Shown: positions 9,599 to 19,466, counted from the stretch's first letter. The stretch is DNA of 64,000 nt from Rahnella aceris (GCF_011684115.1 NZ_JAADJV010000001.1:1116001-1180000), one strand, 5' to 3'. A program made the numbers and translations. Notes: generated from the sequence alone by a model not told the origin.

Positions 9599-9603
9599 TT
9601 CAA
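9576..9603 (-). promoter_or_regulatory. Predicted sigma-70 promoter of dfoJAC
   Basis: On the minus strand TTGAAT (9603-9598), a 16-bp spacer and a perfect TATAAT (9581-9576). Transcription would start near 9569, giving a leader of about 215 nt before dfoJ. It overlaps both Fur boxes. Confidence 0.75.
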
Positions 9604-9647
9604 CAACGACATTGAACATTTGCCCATAACAGAACTTTTTGATTGTT

Positions 9648-9669
9648 TAATGTGATGTGTGTCACATAA
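9648..9669. promoter_or_regulatory. Near-consensus CRP (cAMP receptor) site upstream of dfoJ
   Basis: Contains TGTGA-N6-TCACA (9651-9666), a perfect core palindrome. It is centred about 90 bp upstream of the predicted dfoJ transcription start, close to a class I activation position. The rest of the stretch 9670-9930 shows nothing I recognise and no gene. Confidence 0.7.
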
Positions 9670-9930
9670 ATTTCTGAAGGATAAGTTCGGAGTACACATT
9701 CCTATGAGATGAATCTGTATTTGTTATACGTTTGCTGACTTAAAAGAAGGGTTGTCTTGCGATAAAAAGTTATATTTAAGCGCAATGTTTGTAGGTGTAA
9801 TGAATTTTCATCACGCAATGATTTATGCAGTGAACCTGATTATTTCAAACGAATGGCAAAATAATGATCAAATTAAGACTGTTCACTGACCAGCAGGAGG
9901 GAGTAATAGATTCAGGTGCAGGACGAAAAT

Positions 9931-9957
9931 AAAAAAGGCCGATCACGATGATCGGCC
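9931..9957 (-). terminator. Terminator of pykA
   Basis: On the minus strand stem GGCCGATCA / TGATCGGCC with a 3-base loop, followed by a run of six T. It lies just after the pykA stop and shields the dfo promoter from pykA read-through. Confidence 0.92.
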
Positions 9958-9986
9958 ATATGTTTATATCTTATTACATTTAACTA

Positions 9987-11429
9987 TTATTCAACACGCA
10001 GTATACGGCTGGTATTGGTGGTACCGACGGTGCTCATGACATCACCCTGGGTGATGATCACCAGATCGCCTGACAAAAGGTAACCTTTATCACGCAGTAA
10101 GTTCACGGCATCCTGTGCGCCCGCTACGCCGTCATTTGCGCTGTCGAAGAAGACAGGGGTAACGCCGCGGTAAATCGCGGTCAGATTCAGTGTGTGTTCG
10201 TGGCGCGACATGGCAAAGATCGGCAGGCCGGAGCTGATACGTGACAACATCAGCGCGGTACGCCCGGACTCGGTCATGGAAATGATCGCCGTGACCCCTT
10301 TCAGGTGGTTTGCCGCGTACATGGCGGACATTGCAATGGCTTCTTCGATGTTATCGAATTCCACGTCCAGGCGGTGTTTGGAAACGTTAATGCTTGGGAT
10401 TTTTTCTGCGCCCAGACATACGCGCGCCATGGCTGCCACAGTTTCAGCAGGATATTGACCGGCAGCCGTTTCCGCTGACAGCATGACCGCATCTGTGCCA
10501 TCGAGCACGGCGTTCGCTACGTCCATCACTTCTGCACGGGTTGGCATCGGGTTAGTGATCATCGATTCCATCATCTGGGTCGCAGTGATCACCGCGCGGT
10601 TCAGCTGACGTGCACGACGGATCAGTTTTTTCTGGATACCCACCAGCTCAGGGTCGCCGATTTCAACACCCAGGTCACCGCGGGCCACCATCACGACATC
10701 GGATGCCAGAATGATGTCATCCATTGCTTCATCTGACGCCACCGCTTCAGCGCGTTCGACTTTAGACACGATTTGCGCATTACAGCCTGCATCGCGTGCC
10801 AGACGGCGCGCGTAGTTAAGATCTTCGCCGGTGCGTGGGAATGAAACTGCCAGATAATCTACGTCCATTTTGGCCGCAGTAATAATGTCTGCTTTATCTT
10901 TCTCAGTCAGCGCTTCGGCAGAAAGACCTCCGCCCAGCTTATTGATGCCTTTATTGTTAGACAGCGGGCCGCCCACGGTCACTTCCGTGAACACTTTCAT
11001 GCCCTGAACTTCGAGTACTTTTAGCTGCACACGGCCGTCATCAAGTAACAGAATATCACCCGGCACCACATCAGCTGGGAGACCTTTATAGTCGATGCCG
11101 ACTTTTTCTTTATCGCCTTCACCCTTGCTCATGTTGGCATCGAGCAGGAATTTGTCACCGATATTGAGGAAAACTTTACCTTCCTTGAAGGTCGATACAC
11201 GGATTTTCGGACCTTGCAGATCGCCAAGAATCGCGACGTGGCGGCCGAGACGCGCGGCTATTTCACGCACTTTGTTCGCGCGAAGAATGTGATCTTCAGC
11301 GGTTCCGTGGGAGAAATTCATACGCACAACGTTCGCACCAGCAGCAATGATCTTCTCAAGATTATTGTCGCGGTCAGTTGCAGGGCCGAGCGTGGTAACA
11401 ATCTTCGTTCTTCTGAGCCTTCTGGACAT
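9987..11429 (-). CDS. pykA: Pyruvate kinase II PykA
   Basis: Converts phosphoenolpyruvate and ADP to pyruvate and ATP; the PykA isoform is AMP-activated in E. coli. Starting at MSRRLRRTK gives 480 residues, the E. coli length, with GGAG before ATG; an in-frame extension to 11522 is judged untranslated. Signatures include [34 protein letters not shown] and [12 protein letters not shown], the substrate and metal-binding region of the barrel. It lies downstream of hexR on the same strand with a HexR-type palindrome in its upstream region. Confidence 0.97.
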   Translation of the reverse strand: MSRRLRRTKIVTTLGPATDRDNNLEKIIAAGANVVRMNFSHGTAEDHILRANKVREIAARLGRHVAILGDLQGPKIRVSTFKEGKVFLNIGDKFLLDANMSKGEGDKEKVGIDYKGLPADVVPGDILLLDDGRVQLKVLEVQGMKVFTEVTVGGPLSNNKGINKLGGGLSAEALTEKDKADIITAAKMDVDYLAVSFPRTGEDLNYARRLARDAGCNAQIVSKVERAEAVASDEAMDDIILASDVVMVARGDLGVEIGDPELVGIQKKLIRRARQLNRAVITATQMMESMITNPMPTRAEVMDVANAVLDGTDAVMLSAETAAGQYPAETVAAMARVCLGAEKIPSINVSKHRLDVEFDNIEEAIAMSAMYAANHLKGVTAIISMTESGRTALMLSRISSGLPIFAMSRHEHTLNLTAIYRGVTPVFFDSANDGVAGAQDAVNLLRDKGYLLSGDLVIITQGDVMSTVGTTNTSRILRVE

Positions 11430-11495
11430 GCCTAACTCCGTTAACTGATGAAACATGGTAATGCAAAAAAACAGCGAGCCCACATTGGGTTTAGG

Positions 11496-11510
11496 TGTAA
11501 TTGTAATACA
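11496..11510. promoter_or_regulatory. HexR-type operator upstream of pykA
   Basis: TGTAATTGTAATACA, a TGTA-N7-TACA palindrome with three differences from the HexR consensus TGTAATTAAATTACA. It lies 67 bp before the pykA start codon. Known HexR regulons include pyruvate kinase genes. Confidence 0.6.
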
Positions 11511-11663
11511 AAAGGGTTTCACCTGTGTGACCCGCTGACCTCATGTCTGACATTTACCCTGCGCACTTTGCGCGTAGATTTCCCGCCAGACTCCCTATTA
11601 AATCAATGATGATTTGTTCATATATTCTATGAATGGTTTGATGTGCCGACTCGCATGACGAGC

Positions 11664-12533
11664 TTACTCCGGCAGGTTAGGGACGACCATTCCCTTATCA
11701 AAGCGCGATTCTTTCAACGCTTCTTTGACCCGCTTCAGGTTATCTCTGAATTTTGCACCACGACGCAGCGTAAACCCGGTAGCCAGCACATCAATCAACG
11801 TCAACTGAGCGATTCGAGAAACCATCGGCATATAAACGTCGGTATCTTCCGGAACATCCAGTAACAGAGCCAGCGTGGCCTCATGCGCCAGTGGCGTATT
11901 AAAGGACGTGATGGCAATGACCGTAGCGTCGTTTTCGCGGGCAAGTTGCGCCAGCTCGACCAGATTTTTGGTGCGGCCGGTGTGGGAAATCAACACCACC
12001 ACATCGCCTTCGCTGGAATTCATGCAACTCATGCGCTGCATGACGATGTCATCGAAATACACCACGGGAATGTTAAAGCGGAAGAATTTGTTCATGGCAT
12101 CATGCGCCACTGCGGCCGATGCGCCCAGCCCAAAGAAAGAAATCTTTTTCGCCTGGGTGAGTAAATCGACTGCGCGGTTGATGGCAGCGATATCGAGAGT
12201 ATTTTTCACCTGATCGAGGCTGGCCATAGCGGATTCGAAAATTTTGCTGGTGTAAGCGCTGACGCTGTCGCTTTCATCCACGTTACGGTTCACATAAGGT
12301 GTGCCGTTTGCCAGACTTTGTGCCAGATGTAATTTAAAATCTGGAAACCCTTTTGTGTCGAGGCGACGGCAAAAACGGTTTACAGTAGGTTCACTGACGT
12401 CCGCCATGCGGGCGAGAGTGGCAATACTGGAGTGGATTGCAATGTGTGGGGATGCCAGGATCACTTCGGCGACTTTGCGTTCTGACTTGCTCAGAATGTC
12501 AAGGTGGGTCTGGATTTTTTCCAACGTATTCAT
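11664..12533 (-). CDS. hexR: HexR, RpiR-family regulator of central sugar catabolism
   Basis: DNA-binding repressor that senses the Entner-Doudoroff intermediate KDPG through a SIS domain. The 289 residues from MNTLEKIQ equal the E. coli length. The N-terminal helix-turn-helix (about 1-77, SIATLARMADVSEPTVNRFCRRL) is followed by a SIS domain (about 125-255, FFGLGASAAVAHDA and VVVLISHTGRTKN). It is divergent from zwf, with two HexR-like palindromes in the 407-bp gap, which suggests autoregulation and control of zwf. Confidence 0.95.
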   Translation of the reverse strand: MNTLEKIQTHLDILSKSERKVAEVILASPHIAIHSSIATLARMADVSEPTVNRFCRRLDTKGFPDFKLHLAQSLANGTPYVNRNVDESDSVSAYTSKIFESAMASLDQVKNTLDIAAINRAVDLLTQAKKISFFGLGASAAVAHDAMNKFFRFNIPVVYFDDIVMQRMSCMNSSEGDVVVLISHTGRTKNLVELAQLARENDATVIAITSFNTPLAHEATLALLLDVPEDTDVYMPMVSRIAQLTLIDVLATGFTLRRGAKFRDNLKRVKEALKESRFDKGMVVPNLPE

Positions 12534-12708
12534 AAGCATGACACTCATAGGTTTCAACGATTTCTTTGAAAAGAGGAAATCGTGTTGATTTGATGAAAAT
12601 ATACTACGCGCTTAATGCTGTTGGCAGCGTCAGTCAGGCGAAAAAACGCTTTTTTTGTCAGAGTTTGACCGGGATCTAACTTTCAGTATGGTAAATTCTG
12701 TTCAGTTT

Positions 12709-12723
12709 TGTCATAAAATTACA
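12709..12723. promoter_or_regulatory. HexR-type operator 1 in the hexR-zwf gap
   Basis: TGTCATAAAATTACA matches HexR consensus TGTAATTAAATTACA at 13 of 15 positions. It lies 176 bp upstream of hexR and 218 bp upstream of zwf. Confidence 0.6.
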
Positions 12724-12842
12724 GAATGTGGTGGGTTTTACTATCCGCTGAGACATTTATGATAAAAACAAGCTTTTCCGCAGAGTTATCCCCCTGTCAG
12801 AACATGGTTTACGGCTCACGGGCAATCAGAGTACATTGTTGC

Positions 12843-12857
12843 TGAAATAAAATTACA
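12843..12857. promoter_or_regulatory. HexR-type operator 2, proximal to zwf
   Basis: TGAAATAAAATTACA matches the HexR consensus at 13 of 15 positions, with a perfect right half (ATTACA). It lies 84 bp before the zwf start codon. The rest of the 407-bp gap carries a short fragment of the intergenic repeat (ACCCGAGATAATTCGAGTTG near 12863-12882) and no gene. Confidence 0.6.
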
Positions 12858-12940
12858 ATATGTACCCGAGATAATTCGAGTTGCGGCTCACGCACAGCAA
12901 CCAGAAATATGTTAGGTATTCCTGCATTGAGGAGAAGAAC

Positions 12941-14416
12941 ATGGCGGTAACTCAGACAGCCCAGGCGTGTGATCTGGTAATTTTCGGTGCAAAGGGCGAT
13001 CTTGCGCGCCGTAAGCTGTTGCCTTCCCTGTATCAGTTAGAGAAAGCGGGTCACATTCACCCGGACACCCGCATCATCGGTGTCGGACGTGCGGAATGGG
13101 ACAAAGCGGCCTATACCGAAGTGGTCAAAGAAGCACTGACCACCTTCATGAAAGAAAAAATTGATCCGGAACTGTGGGATAAGCTCAGCGCCCGTCTTGA
13201 TTTCTGTAACCTTGATGTCAACGATGTGAAGCATTTCAAAGTGCTGGGCAAAATGCTTGACCAGCAAAATCGCGCCACCATTAACTACTTTGCGATCGCG
13301 CCAGGCCACTTCGGTGCGATTTGCCGCGGTCTGGGCGAAGCAGGGCTGAACAAAGAACCTGCGCGCGTCGTGATGGAGAAACCACTGGGACACTCTCTGG
13401 AGTCTTCTCAGGTTATCAACGATCAAGTCGCGGAATACTTCGCTGAGTCCCAGGTTTACCGTATCGACCACTATCTGGGTAAAGAAACGGTACTGAATCT
13501 GCTGGCACTGCGTTTCGCTAACAATCTGTTTGCCAGCAACTGGGATAACCGCACCATTGATCATGTGCAGATCACGGTCGCTGAAGAAGTCGGTATCGAA
13601 GGCCGCTGGGGTTACTTTGATGACGCCGGTCAGATGCGCGACATGATCCAGAACCACTTGCTGCAAATTCTGACCATGATCGCCATGTCACCTCCGGCTG
13701 ATCTGAGCACCGACCGTATCCGTGACGAAAAAGTGAAAGTGCTGCGCTCACTGCGTCGTATCGACCAGTCAAACGTGCGTGAAAACACCGTGCGCGGCCA
13801 GTACACAGCCGGCTTCGTGCAGGGCAAAAAAGTCCCTGGCTATCTGGAAGAAGAAGGTGCGAAAAAAACCAGCAGCACCGAAACTTTCGTGTCTATTCGT
13901 GTGGATATCGACAACTGGCAGTGGGCGGGCGTGCCATTCTACCTGCGCACCGGTAAGCGTCTGCCGAGCAAATGTTCTGAGGTCGTGGTGTATTTCAAAA
14001 ACCCGGCGCTGAACCTGTTCCGTGATTCTTACCAGCAGTTGCCGCAGAACAAACTGACTATTCGTCTGCAACCGGACGAAGGTATCGAGATCGAAGTGCT
14101 GAATAAAGTGCCGGGTCTTGAGCACAAACACCGTCTGCAAACCACCAAGCTGGATCTGAGCTTTACTGAAACCTTCAATGAACAGCATATTGCTGATGCT
14201 TACGAGCGTCTGCTGCTGGAAACCATGCGTGGAATTCAGGCGCTGTTCGTCCGTCGTGACGAAGTGGAAGAAGCCTGGAAATGGGTCGATTCCATCATGA
14301 ACGCATGGGCTGCGGAAAGCGAAGCACCAAAACCGTATCAGTCCGGGACATGGGGGCCGGTGGCTTCCGTGGCGATGATCACCCGCGACGGCCGTTCCTG
14401 GAACGAGTTCGAGTAA
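12941..14416 (+). CDS. zwf: Glucose-6-phosphate dehydrogenase Zwf
   Basis: Oxidises glucose-6-phosphate with NADP+ to 6-phosphogluconolactone, the entry to the pentose phosphate and Entner-Doudoroff routes. From MAVTQTAQ the product is 491 residues, as in E. coli, preceded by a strong site (GAGGAG, 7 bases from ATG); the longer in-frame start at 12881 is rejected. Motifs: [15 protein letters not shown] (NADP binding) and [15 protein letters not shown] (substrate and catalytic His/Lys). Divergent from hexR with HexR boxes between. edd, next in E. coli, is absent. Confidence 0.97.
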   Translation: MAVTQTAQACDLVIFGAKGDLARRKLLPSLYQLEKAGHIHPDTRIIGVGRAEWDKAAYTEVVKEALTTFMKEKIDPELWDKLSARLDFCNLDVNDVKHFKVLGKMLDQQNRATINYFAIAPGHFGAICRGLGEAGLNKEPARVVMEKPLGHSLESSQVINDQVAEYFAESQVYRIDHYLGKETVLNLLALRFANNLFASNWDNRTIDHVQITVAEEVGIEGRWGYFDDAGQMRDMIQNHLLQILTMIAMSPPADLSTDRIRDEKVKVLRSLRRIDQSNVRENTVRGQYTAGFVQGKKVPGYLEEEGAKKTSSTETFVSIRVDIDNWQWAGVPFYLRTGKRLPSKCSEVVVYFKNPALNLFRDSYQQLPQNKLTIRLQPDEGIEIEVLNKVPGLEHKHRLQTTKLDLSFTETFNEQHIADAYERLLLETMRGIQALFVRRDEVEEAWKWVDSIMNAWAAESEAPKPYQSGTWGPVASVAMITRDGRSWNEFE

Positions 14417-14438
14417 CGAATAATTTATTGAGTCATTA

Positions 14439-14563
14439 CTCCCCAAAATAATTGGAGTTGCAGCAAGGCGGCAAGTGTGTGAGTCCCGATGAGCTGACAT
14501 GAGTCAGTGATTCGGGTGAACAAGCGCAGCCAACGCCGCTGCGGCTTCAAGTATGACGGGGAG
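14439..14563. repeat. Dispersed intergenic palindromic repeat between zwf and eda
   Basis: About 125 bp bounded by CTCCCC (14439) and GGGGAG (14563). It has an internal inverted repeat (CTGAC-ATGA-GTCAG and TCCCGA / TCGGGT) and the core GGAGTTGCAGCAAGGCGGCA. I recognise this style of element from Yersinia and Serratia intergenic regions. It fills the place where edd would be expected. Confidence 0.65.
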
Positions 14564-14681
14564 AGTAGTATCGTCCAATCGGGTGTGGTCGGTTACTGGC
14601 AGGGTTTAAATTCTGCTGGTCCCTGTGGCAGGGGCGCGCCATCAATCACAACGGTGCCTGCGGGCATGAATGGAGAACAAG

Positions 14682-15323
14682 ATGAAAAACTGGAAAACAA
14701 GCGCGGAACAAATTCTGACCTCAGGGCCGGTTGTTCCTGTGATTGTTATCAACAAACTGGAGCATGCGGTTCCGCTGGCTAAAGCGCTGGTTGCGGGTGG
14801 CGTCCGTGTGCTGGAAGTGACGTTGCGCACCCCATGCGCGATGGATGCGATCCGTGCCATTGCTCAAGAAGTGCCGGACGCTATCATTGGCGCAGGTACG
14901 GTACTCAATCCAGAGCAACTGGCTGAAGTGACCGAGGCGGGTGCCCAGTTTGCGATTAGCCCTGGCCTGACTGATGCTTTGCTGAAAGCAGCCAATGCCG
15001 GTTCTATTCCTTTAATCCCGGGGATTTGTACGGTATCTGAACTGATGATGGGTCTGGATGCTGGTCTGCGTGAATTTAAGTTCTTCCCGGCTGAGGCCAA
15101 TGGCGGCGTGAAAGCGTTGCAGGCGATTGCCGGTCCGTTCCCGCAGGTGCGTTTCTGCCCGACTGGCGGAATTTCGCCAGCGAACTACCGTGATTACCTG
15201 GCGCTGAAAAGCGTGCTGTGTATCGGTGGTTCATGGCTGGTGCCAGCCGATGCGCTGGAAAGCGGTGATTACGCACGCATTACTGAGCTGGCGAAAGAAG
15301 CGGTCGCCGGTGCAAAGATCTAA
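14682..15323 (+). CDS. eda: KDPG/KHG aldolase Eda
   Basis: Cleaves 2-keto-3-deoxy-6-phosphogluconate to pyruvate and glyceraldehyde-3-phosphate. The 213 residues from [10 protein letters not shown] equal the E. coli length; GGAG lies 6 bases before ATG. The Schiff-base lysine is in [14 protein letters not shown] (about K133) and the catalytic Glu in RVLEVTLRT (about E45). It lies 265 bp after zwf, without the dehydratase gene edd. Here it may serve hexuronate breakdown, or edd may be elsewhere; that is not visible. Confidence 0.96.
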   Translation: MKNWKTSAEQILTSGPVVPVIVINKLEHAVPLAKALVAGGVRVLEVTLRTPCAMDAIRAIAQEVPDAIIGAGTVLNPEQLAEVTEAGAQFAISPGLTDALLKAANAGSIPLIPGICTVSELMMGLDAGLREFKFFPAEANGGVKALQAIAGPFPQVRFCPTGGISPANYRDYLALKSVLCIGGSWLVPADALESGDYARITELAKEAVAGAKI

Positions 15324-15344
15324 AACAGCGACGTGCTGAAAATG

Positions 15345-15370
15345 AAAAACCTCCCGCGGGAGGTTTTTTT
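15345..15370 (+). terminator. Terminator of eda
   Basis: Stem AAAACCTCCC / GGGAGGTTTT around a CG centre, followed by more T residues; 22 bp after the eda stop. It can also act on the convergent yoaB side. Confidence 0.85.
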
Positions 15371-15388
15371 ATGTCTGCTGATCAGTGC

Positions 15389-15733
15389 TTAGCGTGCGGC
15401 AATGATCTTGATTTCAATTTTATATTTCGGATTCATCAGGTTAGCCTGAACCGTGCAGCGTACCGGTGCATTGCCCGGTGATACCCAGGCATCCCAGGCT
15501 TCATTCATCGCCGGGAAATCTTCTTTATTGACCAGAAACAGTGTGGCATCGAGAATTTTGCTCTTATCCGAGCCCGCTTCCGTCAGCGCAGCATCGATAA
15601 TGGCCAGCGTTTCTGCGGTCTGGTCTTTTGCATTCGCGTCCAGATTTTCCGGCACTGCCGTGTAATAAATGGTGTTGTTATGGATAACGATGTCGGACAT
15701 CCGTGGCTCAGGTCGGATACGCTCGATGGTCAT
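15389..15733 (-). CDS. yoaB: RidA-family protein YoaB
   Basis: Small cytosolic protein of the YjgF/YER057c/UK114 (RidA) family, whose better-known members hydrolyse reactive enamine/imine intermediates. From MTIERIRPEP the length is 114, exactly that of E. coli YoaB, with the same segments VPENLDA, DATLFLVNKEDF, AWDAWV and APVRCTVQANLMNPKYK. The Arg in PVRCTV is the conserved ligand-contact residue of the family. It is divergent from yoaA, as in E. coli. The exact substrate is unknown. Confidence 0.93.
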   Translation of the reverse strand: MTIERIRPEPRMSDIVIHNNTIYYTAVPENLDANAKDQTAETLAIIDAALTEAGSDKSKILDATLFLVNKEDFPAMNEAWDAWVSPGNAPVRCTVQANLMNPKYKIEIKIIAAR

Positions 15734-15875
15734 ATTATGGCTCCAGTTAGTCACTTTTCTATGATGCCGCTAAGGGTATCACAAAGGATGAATACGTTGG
15801 ATTGGCAGATGGCGGTGGTAGTCGGGGCGAGGGATTGGCATAATCACTGCTGATCCGTACAGGTAGAGAGACAGA

Positions 15876-17789
15876 GTGACAGACGATTTCGCAACAGACG
15901 GCGCACTGGCGCAGAAAATTGAAGGTTTTAAACCCCGTGAACCTCAGCGTCTGATGGCGCAGGCTGTCAGCAAAGCCATCAGCGGTAAGCAAGGGCTGGT
16001 GGTGGAAGCCGGTACTGGTACCGGTAAAACCTACGCTTATCTGGCACCGGCATTGCGCTCCGGCAAAAAAGTCATTATCTCCACCGGTTCGAAAAACTTA
16101 CAGGATCAGCTTTATTCCCGCGATTTGCCCAAAGTTGCCAGCGCGCTGAATTTCAAGGGCCGTCTGGCGCTGCTGAAAGGGCGCTCAAACTATTTATGTC
16201 TGGAACGTCTGGAGCAGCAATCGCTCTCCGGCGGCGATCTTGCCAGCCAGGCGCTCAGCGAACTGGCGCATCTGCGTCACTGGTCGAGCAGCACGGAAGA
16301 GGGCGATATCAGCACCTGCACCGTGGTACCTGAAGACAGCTTTGTCTGGCCGCTGGTGACCAGTACCAACGACAACTGTCTGGGGAGTGACTGCCCGCTT
16401 TACAAAGAATGCTTCGTGGTAAAAGCCCGCCGTAAGGCGATGGACGCCGATGTGGTGGTGGTGAACCATCATCTGTTTATGGCGGACATGGTGGTGAAGG
16501 AGAGCGGCTTTGGTGAGCTGATCCCCGAAGCTGACGTGATGATTTTCGACGAAGCCCATCAGATCCCTGACATCGCCAGCCAGTATTTTGGCCAGCAGGT
16601 CACCAGCCGCCAGCTGCTTGATATGGCAAAAGACATTACTATTGCTTACCGCACGGAAGTCCGTGACTCTGTGCAGTTGCAGAAAAGCGCTGACCGGCTT
16701 AGCCAGAGCACGATGGATTTCCGTCTGGCGCTCGGCGAGCCCGGTTTTCGCGGCAATCTTCGCGATGTTCTCAGTCAGCCCGCCATTCAGCGTGCCTTAC
16801 TGTTGCTCGATGACGCGCTGGAACTTTGCTACGACGTGGTTAAATTGTCCCTCGGCCGTTCTGCGTTGCTGGATGCGGCTTTCGAGCGCGCCACGCTTTA
16901 CCGCAACCGTCTCAAACGCCTGAAAGACGTGTCGATCCCCGGTTACAGTTACTGGTACGAATGTAATTCACGCCATTTCGTCCTGGCGCTGACTCCCTTG
17001 TCGGTGACCGACAAATTCAGCGAGATGATGAAAGAAAAACCGGGGGCGTGGATTTTCACCTCGGCAACGCTTTCGGTGAACGATCAGCTGCATCATTTTA
17101 CTGAGCGTCTGGGGCTGGATGAGGCAGAAACGTTGCTGCTGCCGAGCCCGTTCGATTACGCCAAACAGGCGCTGTTGTGCGTTCCGCGCTTTCTGCCTGA
17201 ATCAAATGTGCAGGGCAGTTCGAAACAGCTGGCGCGGATGTTGCGCCCGCTTATCGAAGCTAATAAAGGCCGCTGTTTTTTCCTGTGTACGTCTCACAAA
17301 ATGATGCGTGAACTGGCGGAAGAATTCAGGGCCAGCCTGACGCTGCCGGTTTTGTTGCAGGGCGAAACCAGCAAGGGCCAGTTGCTGGCGCAGTTTGTCG
17401 AAGCCGGTAACGCATTACTGGTCGCCACCAGCAGTTTCTGGGAAGGGGTGGACGTGCGCGGTGACGCGCTGTCGTGCGTAATTATCGACAAACTGCCATT
17501 CACGTCGCCTGACGATCCATTGCTCAAAGCCCGTATTGAGGATTGCCGTCTGCGCGGCGGAGATCCGTTCAATGACGTACAATTACCGGATGCTGTCATT
17601 ACGCTTAAACAGGGTGTCGGACGTTTGATCCGTGATACGGATGATCGCGGGGTGATGGTGATTTGCGATAACAGGCTGGTAATGCGTCCGTATGGTGAAG
17701 TTTTCCTCAACAGTTTGCCGCCGACACCGCGCACCCGTGATCTGGCACAAGCGATCCGCTTTTTACAGAACGCTGAAGAGCAGAATTAG
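15876..17789 (+). CDS. yoaA: DinG/XPD-family ATP-dependent DNA helicase YoaA
   Basis: Superfamily 2 helicase with an iron-sulphur cluster. Its E. coli counterpart helps tolerate replication-blocking damage by working with the HolC subunit. The GTG start gives 637 residues. Walker A is in VVEAGTGTGKTYAYL (about 45-59), the four-Cys Fe-S region includes CLGSDCPLYKECF (about 169-181), the DEAH box is MIFDEAHQ, and motif VI is near LKQGVGRLIRD. It neighbours yoaB and tsaB as in E. coli. Confidence 0.95.
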   Translation: MTDDFATDGALAQKIEGFKPREPQRLMAQAVSKAISGKQGLVVEAGTGTGKTYAYLAPALRSGKKVIISTGSKNLQDQLYSRDLPKVASALNFKGRLALLKGRSNYLCLERLEQQSLSGGDLASQALSELAHLRHWSSSTEEGDISTCTVVPEDSFVWPLVTSTNDNCLGSDCPLYKECFVVKARRKAMDADVVVVNHHLFMADMVVKESGFGELIPEADVMIFDEAHQIPDIASQYFGQQVTSRQLLDMAKDITIAYRTEVRDSVQLQKSADRLSQSTMDFRLALGEPGFRGNLRDVLSQPAIQRALLLLDDALELCYDVVKLSLGRSALLDAAFERATLYRNRLKRLKDVSIPGYSYWYECNSRHFVLALTPLSVTDKFSEMMKEKPGAWIFTSATLSVNDQLHHFTERLGLDEAETLLLPSPFDYAKQALLCVPRFLPESNVQGSSKQLARMLRPLIEANKGRCFFLCTSHKMMRELAEEFRASLTLPVLLQGETSKGQLLAQFVEAGNALLVATSSFWEGVDVRGDALSCVIIDKLPFTSPDDPLLKARIEDCRLRGGDPFNDVQLPDAVITLKQGVGRLIRDTDDRGVMVICDNRLVMRPYGEVFLNSLPPTPRTRDLAQAIRFLQNAEEQN

Positions 17790-17830
17790 CCCTTTGTTTA
17801 TGCTAAGATGCCGCCCCGAAAAAGGTTCTT

Positions 17831-17888
17831 ATACCCGTCATATTTCACGTTGCAGATGCGTTGACTGCGCGCGAGGTATTGAGGGTAT
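17831..17888. repeat. Short palindrome-ended intergenic repeat
   Basis: 58 bp bounded by ATACCC and GGGTAT, with a core (TTTCACGTTGCAGATGCG) resembling the longer repeat at 14439-14563. It lies between yoaA and tsaB and is probably a related, shortened copy. Confidence 0.5.
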
Positions 17889-17918
17889 AACTTATTAATT
17901 TCCCGCCTGAGGTTTGGC

Positions 17919-18620
17919 ATGTCCACGCGAATTTTAGCAATTGATACGGCGACAGAAGCCTGTTCGGTTGCGCTTTACGATCAGGGCGAAACGCTCGCTC
18001 ATTTTGAACTTTGCGCCCGCGAACATACGCAGCGCATTCTGCCACTGGTGCAGCAGATCCTCGCCGAAGCGGGGCTTTCCCTGAAACAACTCGACGCACT
18101 GGCCTTCGGCCGGGGACCGGGTAGTTTTACCGGTGTGCGCATCGGCATAGGTATCGCGCAAGGCTTATCGCTCGGCGCAGAACTGCCTTTGTTGCCCGTC
18201 TCCACCTTACTCACCATGGCGCAGGGTGCTTACCGCCAGACCGGCGCGGAACAGGTGCTGGCAGCCATTGATGCCCGCATGGGCGAAGTGTACTGGGGTG
18301 AATTTACCCGCAATACACAAGGTGTCTGGAGCGGTGAAAATACCGAGACGGTCATCAAACCTGAACAACTGCTGGCGCGTACCGTTGAGCGAAACGGGCG
18401 CTTTGCCACCGTGGGTACGGGCTGGGAAGCCTATCCGCATTTACTGGGTGAATCCCCGGCGGCGGATTTATTTGATGGAAAAATGTTACTGCCGCAGGCG
18501 GAAGATATGTTGCCGCTGGCGCTGCAGCTCTGGGAAAACGGTATTCGCGTTAATCCGGAAGATGCTGAACCGACTTACCTGCGTAATGAAGTTACGTGGA
18601 AAAAGCTGCCAGGCCGATAA
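17919..18620 (+). CDS. tsaB: tRNA threonylcarbamoyladenosine biosynthesis protein TsaB
   Basis: Essential partner of TsaD in making t6A at position 37 of ANN-decoding tRNAs. The 233-residue ASKHA-fold protein opens with [16 protein letters not shown] and has the diagnostic [20 protein letters not shown] near residues 64-83. Length and order (yoaA-tsaB-slp/yeaY) match E. coli. It lacks the metal-binding residues of TsaD, as expected for this non-catalytic paralogue. Confidence 0.96.
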   Translation: MSTRILAIDTATEACSVALYDQGETLAHFELCAREHTQRILPLVQQILAEAGLSLKQLDALAFGRGPGSFTGVRIGIGIAQGLSLGAELPLLPVSTLLTMAQGAYRQTGAEQVLAAIDARMGEVYWGEFTRNTQGVWSGENTETVIKPEQLLARTVERNGRFATVGTGWEAYPHLLGESPAADLFDGKMLLPQAEDMLPLALQLWENGIRVNPEDAEPTYLRNEVTWKKLPGR

Positions 18621-18682
18621 GTCATGGCAACTTGTGCATCAAAAGACGGTCAAAATGAAGAGTTTGCACAGGAGTCATCGTA

Positions 18683-19315
18683 ATGCGTAAGTGGTCTGTT
18701 GTTCAGCAGTTATCAGGTGTAACGGGTAAGAAAATGGTGCGGAGTGCTGTTGCACTCAGCGTGTTGGTATTATCAGGGTGTGTCACCGTGCCCGATGAAA
18801 TTCGTGGGACCACGGCTACGCCGCAAATGAATTTACAGGCCGTGCAGGGCGCGCCGAATTTGTACGTCGGGCAGGAGTCGCGTTTTGGCGGCAAAGTGAT
18901 TGCCGTAACCAACCTGCAAAACAAGACGCGTCTGGAAATCGCAACTGTTCCGCTGGATGAGGGCGCTCGCCCGATTTTAGGGGCAGCATCACGCGGACGC
19001 ATCATGGCTTACATTAACGGTTTTGTGGATCCGGTGGATTACCGCAATCAGTTAGTGACCGTCGTCGGGCCAATTACCGGCGTGGAAAAGGGCACCATCG
19101 GCCAGACGTCTTATGATTTCGTTACCGTTAATGTCAACAGCTACAAACGCTGGCGGATACAGCAACAGGTCGTCATGCCTCCGCAACCTATCGGCCCATG
19201 GGGCTATGGTTTTGGCGGGCCGTATGATTCCTGGGGGCGGGGGTTTGGGCCCGGTTGGGGTCCCGGCTGGTATAATACAGCACCGGCCCGGGTCGAAAGC
19301 GTCGTCACCGAATAG
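18683..19315 (+). CDS. yeaY: Slp/YeaY-family outer membrane lipoprotein
   Basis: Predicted lipoprotein: hydrophobic segment then lipobox VLSGC, with Cys33 as the acylation site. The mature part closely follows E. coli Yea[57 protein letters not shown] and the ending ARVESVVTE. The C-terminal tail is rich in Gly, Trp and Pro. The ATG at 18683 has a clear AGGAGT site; an internal ATG at 18734 would give a shorter, more usual signal peptide. The function is not established for this family. Order tsaB-yeaY-fadD as in E. coli. Confidence 0.9.
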   Translation: MRKWSVVQQLSGVTGKKMVRSAVALSVLVLSGCVTVPDEIRGTTATPQMNLQAVQGAPNLYVGQESRFGGKVIAVTNLQNKTRLEIATVPLDEGARPILGAASRGRIMAYINGFVDPVDYRNQLVTVVGPITGVEKGTIGQTSYDFVTVNVNSYKRWRIQQQVVMPPQPIGPWGYGFGGPYDSWGRGFGPGWGPGWYNTAPARVESVVTE

Positions 19316-19436
19316 ACCGCCGCCGCCGCGTGGAGCTCCGCCTTCTCATGGCGCGCTTCCCCCGGCAACAGTAAAACCGGCAGCGACGCATTCTGTTGTG
19401 CCGCTGTCCGGGAAATGACCTGAAGAGAAGCGTTGT

Positions 19437-19466
19437 TAAGGCGGCTTAATTGCCGCCTTTTTATTT
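19437..19466 (+). terminator. Terminator after yeaY
   Basis: Stem AAGGCGGC / GCCGCCTT around TTAATT, followed by a T-rich tract. It lies 120 bp after the yeaY stop. The intervening Pro/Arg-rich open frame shows no support as a gene. Confidence 0.85.

Noticed and set aside
19113..19418. Pro/Arg-rich open frame overlapping the yeaY end
   Set aside because: It has no ribosome site, overlaps yeaY in another frame, and low-complexity CCG runs explain its openness.
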